From Albula goreensis (Eukaryota; Chordata; Actinopteri; Albuliformes; Albulidae), in assembly GCA_022829145.1 (NCBI GenBank), contig CM040742.1:44978182-45042181 (forward strand): a stretch of 64,000 bases of DNA. The letters run 5' to 3'. Below, in pieces: positions 45,801 to 58,330 of this stretch; position 1 is the first letter of the stretch; the number at the start of each line of letters is the position of its first letter. A program made the position numbers and the translations under genes. The notes below the pieces were generated by a model, which searched no databases, was not told where the DNA came from, and saw nothing but the letters and a program-made list of their open reading frames with translations.

Positions 45801-46904
45801 ACTAAGTGGTGAAGCTACTGTCCCACGATTCCCTATCTCTTTTCAACAGTATCTCTCTCTCTCAGTCTTCTTTCCTCCTGCTCCCTCTATCTTCTCATCT
45901 GTTCCTCCCTCTACTCTCTGTCTTAAATCTCCCTTCGCTCTCCTGGCCTCTGACTCACCCTTTCACAATTGTTCATATCATCCCTCGATTCTTTTCCATT
46001 CTACACAGAAGGGCTTTCAAAGGGATCTCCCTTTCACTCCACGATGAGGATGTTCGTGATTTATAAAACATATACCTCAACAATATTGCCAAAGTGTGGG
46101 TGGCTTCATTCCTGAAGGGCCAGTGTGATGTATGAAGATTTTTGATTTCAACAAATTAACCCAGGTTCAGGCAAAACTAGAGCTCATCAGGGATACTGAA
46201 TCACCTCCGCTGTCACCCACTGCTTTTACTTCAAAGTATGATGCAAAACTTTCCATCGTTTTCTACTGACTGACTGGAGAGGCAAGCTCTACCTTACCGT
46301 GCACCTTAGCCAAACTAACTTACACTTGCTATGAATGTTCACTACAACAGGGGGTGGATGGGGGGGGGTTGCAATTAATATTTTCCTGTATCTTTGACCT
46401 TCCCCAAAGCCGAAACTGTCATCAATTTCCTGGTCCATTGCTTTTTCTCGGTAGGACAACAATTTCAATCTCTCTTTCTCTCTCTCTCTCTCTCTGGTCA
46501 TTCACTCTAGTTTGGCCTATCACTCCCTCAGCGCTGACAGTATGTGAATCTCGTGTGCCAGGCTGTGACTGGGTCCTGGGCCCGCCTGTATAATGCCCTC
46601 TGAACACGTCAATTTTATTGGTCATCGGAGGCGGACTGAATGCATGATATAGTGGGGCGCACCAGGAAGCGATCAGCCGAAGAGCTTTATCAAACTGTAC
46701 GTTTTTCGGATTTACGTTTATCACGGGCGCGGTATATTATGTCTGGTTCGGAGGTGATATGTGGCGGCCCCTGCTTATTGGATTGTACTGATGTATATCA
46801 AAGGCATTCGTCTTGGTGCGCCTGTCGTCCGCAGAGCCCCCATGCCCGCGCGCGCGTTTACGTTGTACCTGCGCGTGATTCTGAGGGCCGTAGCATCGCA
46901 CGTG

Positions 46905-47205
46905 TCCCTGGTGCTAATGGAGAGAGAGAGAGAGAGGAGCAGGAAGACAACGGAGAGGGGAGGTGGAGAGATGAAAAAAAGGTTAGAGAAGAGGGAGAGA
47001 GTGAGCGAAAGAAAGAGAAAGTGGGTGAAGAAACCGAGATGAAAGAGGGAAAGAGGTAAAGAAGGATGGGAAACGAAAGTGAGAAAGAGATAAGGAGAGG
47101 TAAGAGAGTGAGAGAGAGAAAGGGAGGATAGAGATGAAACGAAGGGGGATGAAAAGAAAGTATGAGGGGTTAGTAGAATGAGAGAGAGAAAGAAAGAGAT
47201 AGAGA
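46905..47205 (+). repeat. Purine-rich (GA) tract
   Basis: About 300 bp of almost only A and G. The frames are Glu/Arg/Lys artefacts. A CpG-rich, probably unique segment (46560-46900) precedes it. Confidence 0.85.
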
Positions 47206-47334
47206 TAAAGCTGCTGCTCTTTGGCTCAAGCTTTGCAAACAAAGCTTAAAACAGCACAGGCGAGTGACAGTATCTTCAATGAGCTTTAACCGGACTCCAG
47301 AATGGGAGCTGCTATCATTTCAAAGAATTTCAGT

Positions 47335-47540
47335 TTGGTTCAATTCAATTTTATTTGTATAGCACTTTAACCAATTCCATTGTCAAGAAGCAGCTTTACG
47401 CGTAGCCCCGGGCCTGAGACCCCCACCGAGCAAGCCCAGGGCAGGCAGCGGTGGCAGGGAAAACTCCCGGACTCTCAGGAGGAAACCTTGAGCAGAGCCC
47501 AGAACTCAGCGGGGGAAACCGTATTCTTTTGGCTGGCACC
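47335..47540 (+). mobile_element. Abundant fish interspersed repeat (TTTTATTTGTATAGCACTTT)
   Basis: TCAATTCAATTTTATTTGTA TAGCACTTT, AAGAAGCAGCTTTACG, CAGGAGGAAACCTTGAGCAG and CCCAGAACTCAGC match a repeat found many times in teleost genomes. Class is uncertain from memory. Confidence 0.6.
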
Positions 47541-48639
47541 AAGCAGTCAGTCAGTGTAACAGCAGAGTGTATTTAGTGTGGAGTCTGCAGTCATTATGGA
47601 TGGCGCTGATGGAGGTCAGATTATCTGGGAAGGACCAGCAGGAGAGCTGAACAGCTGGAGAGCTCAACCCAACAGGCCTGATAGCTCAAACAAACATGAC
47701 TCACCGTCACAAGTAATGAGCATTCGTCTTTATTATTTTTTTGTGTTTAGAAGACATTTTTCAAGCAGACCATTACCTTATGATTCCTGGCCCGTTGCAT
47801 TCTATTAATTTGTGAATATCAAAACACACTCATTTGGGTGAGAAATGATAATTTTAATGGTTTTTTAGTTATGTAAAGGTTGTTGTTACAAGACAGAGAA
47901 TTAGTGGTGAATTAGTGGAGTGGGGAAAGAGGGAAGAAAGAAAGGAATGGGTAAGGAGGAAGAAGCAAAGGAGAAGGATGGAGCAAAAAAAAAAGTAATC
48001 CTAAACCAAGCACTGGGCTAAGATGGGAGAGAGGTGGCAGAGGGAAGACAGGATAGGCATACAGAGCACGATGTATTTTTTTTCCTCTTCCAACATCCCT
48101 TTCTTTCAAACGAAATAAATAATTAACTCCTCGTCATGAAAAGAATAGTGAGGAGCACGCTCCAGAAAATGTGAATAAGTGATGAGTCTTCGGTTTCTTA
48201 TCATGTTCGACTGCTGCAGAGCGGGAGAGGCAACAGGAGAGATCCAAATTTAGTTGTTTAAGTCCTACGGCAAAGCTGCAGCGTACAGCTGCCACGGTTA
48301 TTAGGGAAATCCTTCATCTCTGATACAGCTGGAAAGAAAATCATAGGGCAGCGAAAAGATTGGTTATGTATTACAGTGTTACTACATAATCAGACAGCTA
48401 ACAAGTTAAACGTTTACTCGACGGTTATTCTTACAGCTTAGTTGTAGCTGTACCATAGAACTTGTAGTACTATATCCAGAGGGTTGACCTGGACGGAGGT
48501 CTCATACCAGCTGACCAAACGTAGCGGGCATTACTAAATTTTTCTAATCTTTCCTTGTTTTTTCCCATTCAAAATGTAATCTGAGGTTTTTTTCCCATGT
48601 AGCACTCAGACATAAACATTTTATGTATTCTATTGATAT

Positions 48640-48992
48640 GCCTTCATGACGGAACTCGTGTTATGCTCAGCGAAGCGAATCGTCTCGGTGCCGTTAGCGG
48701 AGACGTATTGAACGGGCTCTGGGTTTTCTGCTGTTGAGCGTATTGACCGCGTCTAGAATGAGCTGTCCTTAAGGCCGTCGTGATAGTACGGTAATGAGTT
48801 CTCTCCCTCTAGCTGTCACTGCTATGCTGAGCTGGGCTTTAAGGGAGAAATTCCGCTGGTGCACGGTAAGCGTGGGATGTCGGAGCGCTGAGGGCTTGGT
48901 GCCGAGCCAGCGCGCCCCGCAGCGCGGCGGTGCTGAAGCCATTTCCCTGTCATCGATGTTCCCCCATTGGTCGTTCTGCACTCGCTGTGCGC
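48640..48992. other. CpG-rich island with an exon-like segment
   Basis: CpG density is well above the flanks. TTCTCTCCCTCTAG (acceptor-like, to 48812) and CACG|GTAAGC (donor-like, 48865/48866) bound 53 bp with two open frames. Nothing identifies a product, so this may be a regulatory island. Confidence 0.25.

Positions 48993-49080
<88 letters not shown>
48993..49080 (+). repeat. (GT)n microsatellite
   Basis: About 44 uninterrupted GT units immediately after the CpG-rich island. Confidence 0.97.
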
Positions 49081-49083
<3 letters not shown>

Positions 49084-49594
49084 ATGGTGCTAAATCACAG
49101 AGGGGAGGGGGTCCTTGTGTGATTGCACTGGAAGCGACATCACCAAGTGCGTGTCAAAATTGGGGACATTCCTTGAGGTGCAGACATCTATTTTCAGACA
49201 TTGCGCAGACAAAAGGGCAACATGTTTTGACTCCGAAAGGTCTCGCGCTGCCCGGGGGATATAACCTACCTTTTACGGTGAAGGCACTGTTGCCAGGTGT
49301 TTTTTCAAAGCATATTATAGCGTTTCATGACAAAAAATAATATAAAGGAACGCAGCATCGAGGAAACATAAATGAAGCCAAACATTACCTGACATGCACT
49401 GCTTGCTCATTTTACATAGTGGAGCCAGGGTTCAGTTTGCACTCGGGGAGGGCCTTTTAGCGCATGTGAAGAAGCTAATTAGCAGCTAACTAGTATCTCT
49501 CAGCTTCCTACTCCTGGGAATGTTTTTTTATTATTATTATCAATTGTTCTAATACATAGTTTTGTAGACATTCCTTGATTTCAGTCTGTTTCAA

Positions 49595-50175
49595 GTGAGA
49601 GGGTGGTGTGTGTTTGTGTGAAAAAAAGAGAGAGCAAGAGACAGAGAGAGGTGTGTGAACATATGCGTTTATATATGAGAGAGAGACAGAAAAAAGGCGT
49701 GAGTGAGTGTGCACGTGTCCATCTGTGTGTGTGTGTGTGTGTGTGCGTCCCCGTGCGTGAGTGTGTGTTACCCACCAGCACTACAGCAGGATGAGAGTAA
49801 GTGGGCCAGTCAGGTTTGGCGTGTCAGAGGTACATGTAAAACGATGACAATGGCAAAGCATGAGGAAGGCAGGCCAGCTCATCGGCCTCTGTGTGTCAGG
49901 TACATCTGCTGTGCTGGCTGTCCAAGGGGATTATTTCAGCCTGTCTGGTGTGTGTGTGTGTCTGCGCATGAGCGTGTGTGACTGCGCGTGAGTGTGCATG
50001 TGCGTGTGTGTCTGCGCGCGTGTATGTGTGTATTTTTGCACGTGAGCGTGTGTATAATGTGTGTTTGGTGTGTGTGTGTTTGTATGTATATGAAAGAAAG
50101 TGTATGTGTGTGTTTCTTCATATGTGTGTGTGTTTTTGTGTGCATGCATACGTGTATATATATATGTTTGTGCAC
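49595..50175 (+). repeat. GT-rich low-complexity block
   Basis: Interrupted GT/GCGT/GTAT repeats, with a unique segment at 49780-49940. Confidence 0.85.
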
Positions 50176-50574
50176 CTGTCATGCACATATGTTTGTGTGT
50201 TTCTGTATGGATTCTGGTCTGCAAGCTGGTCTTAAAGGTTTCAGCTTTAAGATAAACGATGGAAGCTGTTCTGACCGACTCGATCCACAGCAATGGGTTT
50301 AAGCTGCTTCACTATCTCTCTCCACAGTGTAGCCAGTGTGCAAATCGTACTGAGATCCTCGGGCAGTCTCCATCTTCTCCCCTGTAACCCCAAACCCATA
50401 CGTCTTTAATGCCCCAGCGGCTACCCATGTGTGTTCATATCTCACACACTTTTATTTCATCTGGATGGCCTACATCACTACAGGGATACAGAAGTCCACC
50501 TTTAAAACAGAGAGGCATGATTGAATAGTCAATACTTTATTGCTTGTGGTGGGGGAGATTGTGGCTCATTGGGG

Positions 50575-50664
50575 AGGTGTGTGTGTGTGCGTGTGCGAGA
50601 GAGAGCGTGTGTGTGTGCGAGAGAGAGTGGGTGTGTGTGTGCGTGTGCATGTGCGAGAGAGAGC

Positions 50665-50699
<35 letters not shown>

Positions 50700-50702
50700 G
50701 GG
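50575..50702 (+). repeat. GT/GAGA compound microsatellite
   Basis: GTGTGTGCGAGAGAGAG blocks followed by (GT)n and a G run. The region 50710-52020 is unique and no gene is recognised in it. Confidence 0.9.
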
Positions 50703-52022
50703 GGTGGTTTGTAAATTCCTATTGGCTCCCCTGTATGTCCCACCCTGGCTGTGGGCTTTTCTCACCCTGGCTGTAAGTGCCACGGTGAGGTAAGCAGAGC
50801 TGGCAGCTGAGGTGTTTGAGTTTGGAGGGCCAGGCTCTGGTGCCCGACGCCTGCAGTTTGTTAGAGGAGGTTCTGCTTTAGTGCTCCTGTTGCTGAATGA
50901 TGAGCCGTTATGGGTCATTTCACTCTGCGGTTTTGGTTCCCATCAAGAGGAGCACACCTCCGCGGATTGTGTGCAGTGAGAGTTTTATGTTGGTCGATGA
51001 TGGAGACCTGCATGTGCTAGTCCATCAAAATAGAACATGTTGACCAATTGAAAAATTTCCCCAGAGACTAACAGACAGAGAGCATTTATGATGTCACCAT
51101 CCACCAACCAATAGGAAACAGACAGAGGCTATTGATATCCTCTGGGTTCCCTCATACACTGTTTGACTTCATGAACCCAAACATGACACAGAGTTTCACC
51201 TCAGTCTTCTGTGGGTGAGGGTAGCAGGTGGTGGATAGGTATCATAGCAACAATAATCTGTCAAGGCACTTTCAACAAATTTCATGATGTTTACAACCGC
51301 ATAGAATGATACAGTGGCGTAATTGTGTGTAAAATATTAGGGGGGACTAGTCTAAGGCGGGTGATCTGGGGGCCTAGCGCTAGAATTTTTTGCTAATTTT
51401 CAATGCACTTCCTGCAATTTCCTGCATTTCTACGCATTACTCTGGCATCATTGTTGAGCTTTCAGGAATTCAGTAAAAGTTAGACTTTCCTGAATGACTC
51501 AGGAAACATGAACATAGATCACGCCTATGGAATGATAGCTCATTTGTTGCCATGACACCTGATTAGCCCATCCTTAGATAAGCCCAGTGAATTAGGTACC
51601 TGCGGCGGTCAGTGTTGTGTTTAAGTTTTGTCCCCTCTCCTTCTTATTTGCTGTGCCGCAAGGGGTGCGGGATGTTTTAGGAAGATCTGGGTCGCATGCC
51701 TGTTTGAGATACTTTAACTCCAGTGCCTCTGCTCCTGGTGCATGTCCCACTGACAAACGCTGCCTTGCCTGACTGTCCCCAGATTCCCTGAAATTAATCA
51801 CTGTATGAGTGTTTCAGCAGGAGAGGTAAGCAGCATCAGGTTTCTGCATCAAGTATTTGTGTGTGAACTAAAAGTATGTGCTATTTTTACATCTGTTTTC
51901 AGTTTTATGTTTTAGGAAAGCTCAGGGAAACCTGACACTCTGAATTTTTCTCATGCACTTTTTTCTGCTTCTATGTGAACTAGTAGGAAAGGATGCAGCT
52001 AATAGTATATTGATACCTGGGT

Positions 52023-52915
52023 GGGTGAGTTCACTGTCTGAGGAGGTGGGCATACTGCAACTCCAAAGCCCATATGTATTAATGGTAATAAGGCTAATAG
52101 GTGAGTATACTGTCTGAGGAGGTGGGCATAGTGTATTAATGGTAATAAGGCTAACTCATACTGTAACTCCAAAGCCCATATGTATTAATGGTAATAAGGC
52201 TAATAAAGGTGGTAATAAGTATACTGTCTGAGGAGGTGGGCATACTGTAACTCCAAAGCCCATATGTAACTTAATGTATTAATGGTAATAAGGCTAATAG
52301 GTGGGTATACTGTCTGAGGAGGTGGGCATACTGTAACTCCAAAGCCCATATGTATTAATGGTAATAAGGCTAATAGGTGAGTATACTGTCTGAGGAGGTG
52401 GGCATACTGTAACTCCAAAGCCCATATGTATTAATGGTAATAAGGCTAATAGGTGAGTATACTGTCTGAGGAGGTGGGCATACTGTAACTCCAAAGCCCA
52501 TATGTATTAATGGTAATAAGGCTAATAGGTGAGTATACTGTCTGAGGAGGTGGGCATACTGTAACTCCAAAGTCCATATGTATTAATGGTAATAAGGCTA
52601 ATAGGTGAGTATACTGTCTGAGGAGGTGGGCATACTGTAACTCCAAAGCCCATATGTATTAATGGTAATAAGGCTAATAGGTGAGTATACTGTCTGAGGA
52701 GGTGGGCATACTGTAACCCCAAAGCCCATATGTATTAATGGTAATAAGGCTAATAGGTGAGTATACTGTCTGAGGAGGTGGGCATACTGTAACCCCAAAG
52801 CCCATATGTATTAATGGTAATAAGGCTAATAGGTGAGTATACTGTCTGAGGAGGTGGGCATACTGTAACCCCAAAGCCCATATGTATTAATGGTAATAAG
52901 GCTAACATGAGGGTA
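52023..52915. repeat. 76-bp minisatellite
   Basis: Eleven copies. The last eight are spaced at exactly 76 bp; the first three are broken. The unit contains GAGGAGGTGGGCATACTGTA, CTCCAAAGCCCATATGTATT, AATGGTAATAAGGCTAATAG and GTGAGTATACTGTCT. Each unit carries AGGTGAGT, a consensus 5' splice site, outside any known gene. Confidence 0.97.
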
Positions 52916-52974
52916 TGCTGTACATCAGGGGCGCAGATGGCGAGGGAGTTGGGGGAATAAGTTGATAATATGGT

Positions 52975-53075
52975 GTTTGCACAATGCCCAAATCATATAA
53001 CGTCCTATTTGGGGACGTTACATATCGTGGACGTTAAGCGACGCATACCTGTATTATAAAAATGTAAAAACTGTG
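52975..53075 (-). mobile_element. Tigger/MER2-like DNA transposon relic
   Basis: On the minus strand: TACAGGTATGCGTCGCTTAA, then CGTCCACGATATGTAACGTC. This resembles the end of a Tigger-type element (CAGTCATGCGTCGCTTAACG type). Recalled similarity only. Confidence 0.4.
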
Positions 53076-53459
53076 TGAGGCACTCTGGGTAAGACCGTGT
53101 CTGCTGAAAGCCTTAAATAAAATGAAAGCGTTTCTCCTTCAAGATGTCGGTATAATTTGAAAGACCTCCTGCAGAATAACAGAAGTCCTCCTTCCTCACA
53201 ATTTCCAGCTGAAGTTCACATTAACCAAACGAAGAACATTACATGCAGTGTGTTGTGAGCATTAGCATATATAGATGTTTTGTTTTTCATTTTGTCAGAA
53301 ATCAATAATGCTGTTTAATGGGTTTAAATGTATTTGAACAGAGGTGCTGGCCCAGGGTCTGGTATTGGAGTAGGAGGGATGTCTGTATTGTGAGGTGTTT
53401 GGTGAGGTTTAGTCAATGTCTGTCAGTTGATTGTGTAGACAGCGTTAGTGTGCTGTATA

Positions 53460-54032
53460 CTGTGTGTGTGTGTGTGTGTTGTGTGTGCGAGTGTGTGTGA
53501 GTGTTGTGTGCATGAGTATGTGTGTGTATGTGTGCGCATGTTTCTTTGTGTGCATGTGTGTGTTGTGTGCGTGGGTGTGTGTGCATGCGCATGTGTCTGT
53601 GTGTGCTTGTGTGTGTGTGTTGCGTGTGTGTGTTGTGTGCATGAGTGTGTGTGCTTGTGTGTGCGCGCGTGTGTGTGATCGACCTCAGTTAATGGAGTGT
53701 GTGATAGAGAATGTGAGATTGTTGTTCTTCATGCTGGTGAGCTGGTTTGAGTGTGATGCATGTTTGTGCATGTGACTGAATCATTTCCATTTGAGTGCAA
53801 TGAGTGTGTGTGTGAGCGTGAATGCGTGTGTGAGCATGTGTTTACACATGTGTGTGTGCATGCACGTGTTTACATTTCCTTGGGAGTGTGTGTGTGTGTA
53901 TGAGCGCATGTGTTTATGTGTGTATGTGTTTACATGTGTGCGTGTGTTTACGTGTGTGTGTGTGCATGTCCATGTGTTTACATGTGTGTGTGTGTGTGCA
54001 TGAGCATGTTTGTGTGTGTGTGTGTGTGTTCA
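53460..54032 (+). repeat. GT-rich compound repeat
   Basis: Blocks of (GT)n with GCATG, GCGTG and TTTACATG interruptions. Confidence 0.93.
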
Positions 54033-54689
54033 TTAACAATATTCATACTGTCCAGCCCCAGTGCTAGTCCCTGCTTAGCCTCCCATGTTGTGCAGCAGGC
54101 TGGGAAGGTGTAGCAGATTCTCTGGTCAGGGTCTGTTCCCCTCAGCCTGTCTCATTCTCCTCCAGGGACGCGCTGCTCCTCTCCCTTCATTCTCCCTCCC
54201 TTTCCAGTAATAGCCTTAAATGGCTATGCAGCGTTAGCAGAAAATTATCCTCATTCAAACACCAGCCCCCCCCCACCCCCAAAAAAACCACTCTGTTTCT
54301 ACACAATGGTTTTAGCACATCTTGTATTAACCCTTTCCTTCCAACACACTGTCCCACTCTCTCTCCTTTTCCTATTCCTCTCTCCCTCTGTCCACCTGTC
54401 CCATTCATGTACATGAAAGACTGAGGGGGGAGGTGCACAGAGAGAAGGGGAGAAGGGTTTGCATAAGGAGGTGGGAGCAGTGAAGCTATCTCAGGAGGGA
54501 AAGAGAGACCTAGGGAGGTCTTTGGGTGGCAAACTGAGTAAAAGCGCCAGATGCTTGGTTAGCCAAAATCCCCTTGACTCACCAGGGTGGGCTTCTGGCC
54601 ACCCAGATAGAGAACTGGGAGAGAGACATGGAAATCTGGTGGGGAAGAGGAAAGGAAAGCTGGAAGGAAAGGGATAAAAATTTGCAAAA

Positions 54690-55110
54690 AATGGGATAGC
54701 CAGAATAACAAGGGTCTGTGCAGCTGGACACCATGCTCGTGTCTTCCTTCCGCGATGCTGTGAAATTTATTAGAATATATTTTAATGGATAAAACACATT
54801 GCACAGTGTCTGCAAACCCATAGCTTTGGCAGTGATGTATGATAATAGATAATGAATTTCTGAACTGTGTTTTATTTATGCAGTAAATCACATTGGTTTT
54901 CTATTACAGTGCAGTATCGGCTGTGCGTAAGTATAAACAGATGAAATGCTGGCGCGCATCATTGAATGTCTGTTGGCTGTGACTGGCTGCATCTTGCATT
55001 GTGTCAAATGAAGTGCAATTCTGCTCTTCACATTGGAGAAAAATTAACAGAATAAGCTGAGTGAATAACAGAATGAAATGCAGAGCTGAGTTGTTTTTAC
55101 TGAAGAATAC
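54690..55110. other. Candidate conserved non-coding island
   Basis: Unique AT-rich DNA between repeats with motifs such as TTTATTAGAATATATTTTAA, TTTATTTATGCAGTAAATCA and AACAGAATAAGC. No coding signature. Confidence 0.3.
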
Positions 55111-55199
55111 AGAATTGATTGCAGGGGTCCAGCGTGTGAGCACAGACAGAAACTGGGGGGCTTGTGGTATATTTTTTTGGTTATTTAATTGGCTGGGCT

Positions 55200-56316
55200 T
55201 TGCTATGTGCCCCCCAACACACCGCCAGCCCCGTCCTTGCCAAGCAGAGGAAGAGAGTGAGAGAGAGAAGAGGGATTTGCCGTCTCCGCGGGAGACCGTC
55301 CAGTGAACCAGCTGCGATGACATCACAATGGGCAAGCCACCCCAGGGCTCAGGATTGGCCAATTGCACTGCTGACTGTGAAGGGGACCATGAAAGGGAAC
55401 AGCAGGGGAAGACTGGATGCTGCCCTTCCCCCTTTCCTCCACTACTCCCCCAGCATCACGCTCTTACCGCGCGCTACACCGTACGGTGCAGCAGGAACTC
55501 CTGCAGCGGACACCAGCGAACGGGCTGTAGGACCCTGTGCATCAAAAACAACGAGAGAAGGAGAGAGCGAACAAGAGCACAGAGAAAGAGAGAGGCAACA
55601 AGATAATAGAGAGAGACAGGTAAAAACAGAAGCAGAGAAAGGGAGAAAGTGATCACGCTGCCGTGCTGTAGTCCAAATGTCAATGGGAAGCTCAGCCTTT
55701 GGGAAATGCATAAACCAGCACAGGAGCATGACCGTATGTTCAGAGAGCTGTAACTGGACTGCAGAACGGGAATTCTGATTGTGAAATAAAAGGAGCTACA
55801 GAAAAGGGGGAAAAGAGACGAATGGAAGAGAAGGAGAAGGGAGAAGTAGAGTCACTTTCTGGGGTGGACACACACACTCACATACACACACACACACAGA
55901 CAGGATATGCAAACACCTTTGATGCACACAGTCACACTCATGTTCACTCAAATCTTCTTGTAAAAGCTTGGTCAGGACTATGCAGCACAGAGTGACCGAT
56001 CCAAAGGACACCAACATGCAAAACCACTCGCTCGTTCTCCTTCGCTGATTTGCCTCCACACACGTGTGTGCAAACGCTTTCACACACACACACACACTCA
56101 TGCACACAGCGGAGTCGGGGGACCAGCTGTGCTAACTCAGTGACTGTGAATTGGCCTCGTAAGGACTCTAATTTTGGTACGGGGGGGTTCAGACTGGGAC
56201 ACCGGACTCTCTCCCCAGTTTTCAGTGACTCCGTCCCCCAAATCACTCACAATCGTCCCGCACAGGACGACTGGAGGGCTGGAGGGACTTCACCATACAG
56301 GGAACCCTTAGCGAGG
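55200..56316 (+). other. Possible 5' untranslated exon and promoter region
   Basis: Higher-GC DNA with TGACATCAC (about 55318), a half-CRE-like motif, and GA-rich stretches, ending at a strong donor GCGAG|GTAAGA at 56316/56317. No long conserved frame is seen, so an untranslated first exon of a gene to the right is possible. Weak. Confidence 0.2.
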
Positions 56317-57583
56317 TAAGAACAGCTGTCAATCTTACTGACGTTTTTTAGGTACAGTCCTTCACAACTGACATATGTTATTTGTCTGTTTCTTTCCTTC
56401 TTGAGCCTTTTTTCATTACCAAGACAAAAAATGAATCATTTTCATGTCTTAACTGTGATAACGTACATTATAGATTTCAAGTCCCTTACATCAAATTTGG
56501 CTAAAGTTGACCCCCTCAGAAAGAATTTACAATTAAATCTGTATTTTTATGCTTAAAAAAGAATTTGTGTTTAAAATTTTGTGTTTGTGATAATATGTGT
56601 GTAACTTGCGCTTCCCGCTGCATGCAACGGTAAAATGATTGTGTTCTGGCAGTAGCATTCTTTTTGTTGTTGTTGTTGTTGTTTACAACAGCTCCATTTA
56701 CAAACAGTCAGGAAATCTCAGTGAGGAATAAAGAGGCCACAGCAGGTTACCCATCTTATTGCCTGCATAAGCAAACTCTAATGACAGTAATTAACGTGCT
56801 GACAGCAGTTGACGCTGCGGTTTAGGGGGATCTGTGTTCTCAGCTGCGGAGTCTGCTGGCTAGCATTCTCTCCAGCTGAGCATTAGACTAAGGTAAGAAT
56901 GATGGGCACAAATACTGAGCGAATAATCACCCCGGTAACGAGTGATAATTACAGTTTAATTTTTTGGACATCTTAGCAAATTCCCTCATCCAGAAGGACT
57001 TACACGGCTTACCGTTTCACCGTACTATCCATTCACACAGCTGCATCAGTACTGAGGGGCACTCAGGGGAAGTATCTTTGAACAAGGGTACAAAAGCAGT
57101 GCCCTACTAGGGAACCTAACATCACACCTTCCGCTGCATGCCTAGTGTCCAAATCATGCCACGCTTATGGACCTTGGACAGCATTGGATAAATCTCCAGA
57201 TGTCCCTCATTCTGGCTGTTTCAGCGGCATGGGTAGCGTGAGGTTCATTTTGTGGAGTTCCTAACATACACACAGACAGTGTGGTCCACCTCTGAAATTA
57301 TTCATGTGCTGTCTGCCGTAGGAGGATAAATCGGCTTGACAGAGCTGTGCTTTATTCCTAAGTTATTGTCTGAATTTTGTACAAACAATGTAGATATATG
57401 TTACGGTTGGGCTGGGTGATGGCAAGCACCTAACTTACATGCACACATACAAACAGTGACATAGAATCTGTATGTGTTTGTGTGAGAATAAAGAGTGTAT
57501 GTTTTGCAATGTACTTTTATTCCCGAAACACAAAACATGTTGAACCTCCCAGCCAACATAAAGCTCAGGAATTCTCCTGTAAC

Positions 57584-57935
57584 ACACACACACACACACA
57601 CACTCATTCTCTCTCTCAAACACCCACACACTCATATTCTCTCTCTCAAAACACACACACAAGTACACACACGTGCACACACACACACACTCTCTCTCTC
57701 CTCTCTCACTGTTTCTAAACAAGCCTATCAACCCTTCTCAGAGGAGAACAGTTTTGTAATGAGTTGCATATTTTGCAATATACAGCTGGAGTGTCTCCCT
57801 GTTGCCTAGCCAATACCTCCCCTAATTCTCTCTCTCTCATGCACACACATAAACACGCACACACTCAAACACCTTAGAAGTACGCATGTACACACGCATA
57901 CACACACAAACTCACACATACATACATACACACCC
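57584..57935 (+). repeat. CA/CT microsatellite cluster
   Basis: (CA)n at 57584-57602, CA/CT blocks to 57710 and CA-rich DNA at 57838-57935. Confidence 0.9.
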
Positions 57936-58148
57936 AATACAATTACAATAAAAAATGTTATGTTCTCTGACCCGTTCACAAGATCTCATACTACAGACTG
58001 AGAACATTTGAGTGAATCCAATTACCAGAAAAAAAAACATAAACGAAGAAAGGAGATGATTGTTGATAGTTGTTGCAGAGTGATGTAATGCTAGTCACTG
58101 TCCTGAGCACACAGTGTAGTTTGACGGTGGGCTGTTGTTTGTGAAAGG

Positions 58149-58330
58149 GGCAGCCTATAGCCTAGTGGCCAAGGTACATGACTGGGACCCCTGAGGTTGG
58201 CGGTTCAAGTCCCAGTCCAGTTGGGCCCTTAACCCCACATTGCTCCCAGGGGAGATTGGCCCTTGGTTAGTCTAATCAACTGTAAGTCGCTTTGGATAAA
58301 AGCGTCATCTAAGTGACTGTAATGTAATTT
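58149..58330 (+). mobile_element. tRNA-derived SINE with conserved tail
   Basis: An A-box-like TAGCCTAGTGGCC (58158-58170), a B box GGTTCAAGTCC (58202-58212), a body with TTGGGCCCTTAACCCCACAT, and a tail GTAAGTCGCTTTGGATAAAA then GCGTCATCTAAGTGACTGTA. The layout is that of a full teleost SINE. It is the most intact SINE in the window. Confidence 0.8.

Noticed and set aside
52200-52874. Series of near-identical 66-residue minus-strand frames
   Set aside because: They are the 76-bp minisatellite read in one frame, not a gene family.
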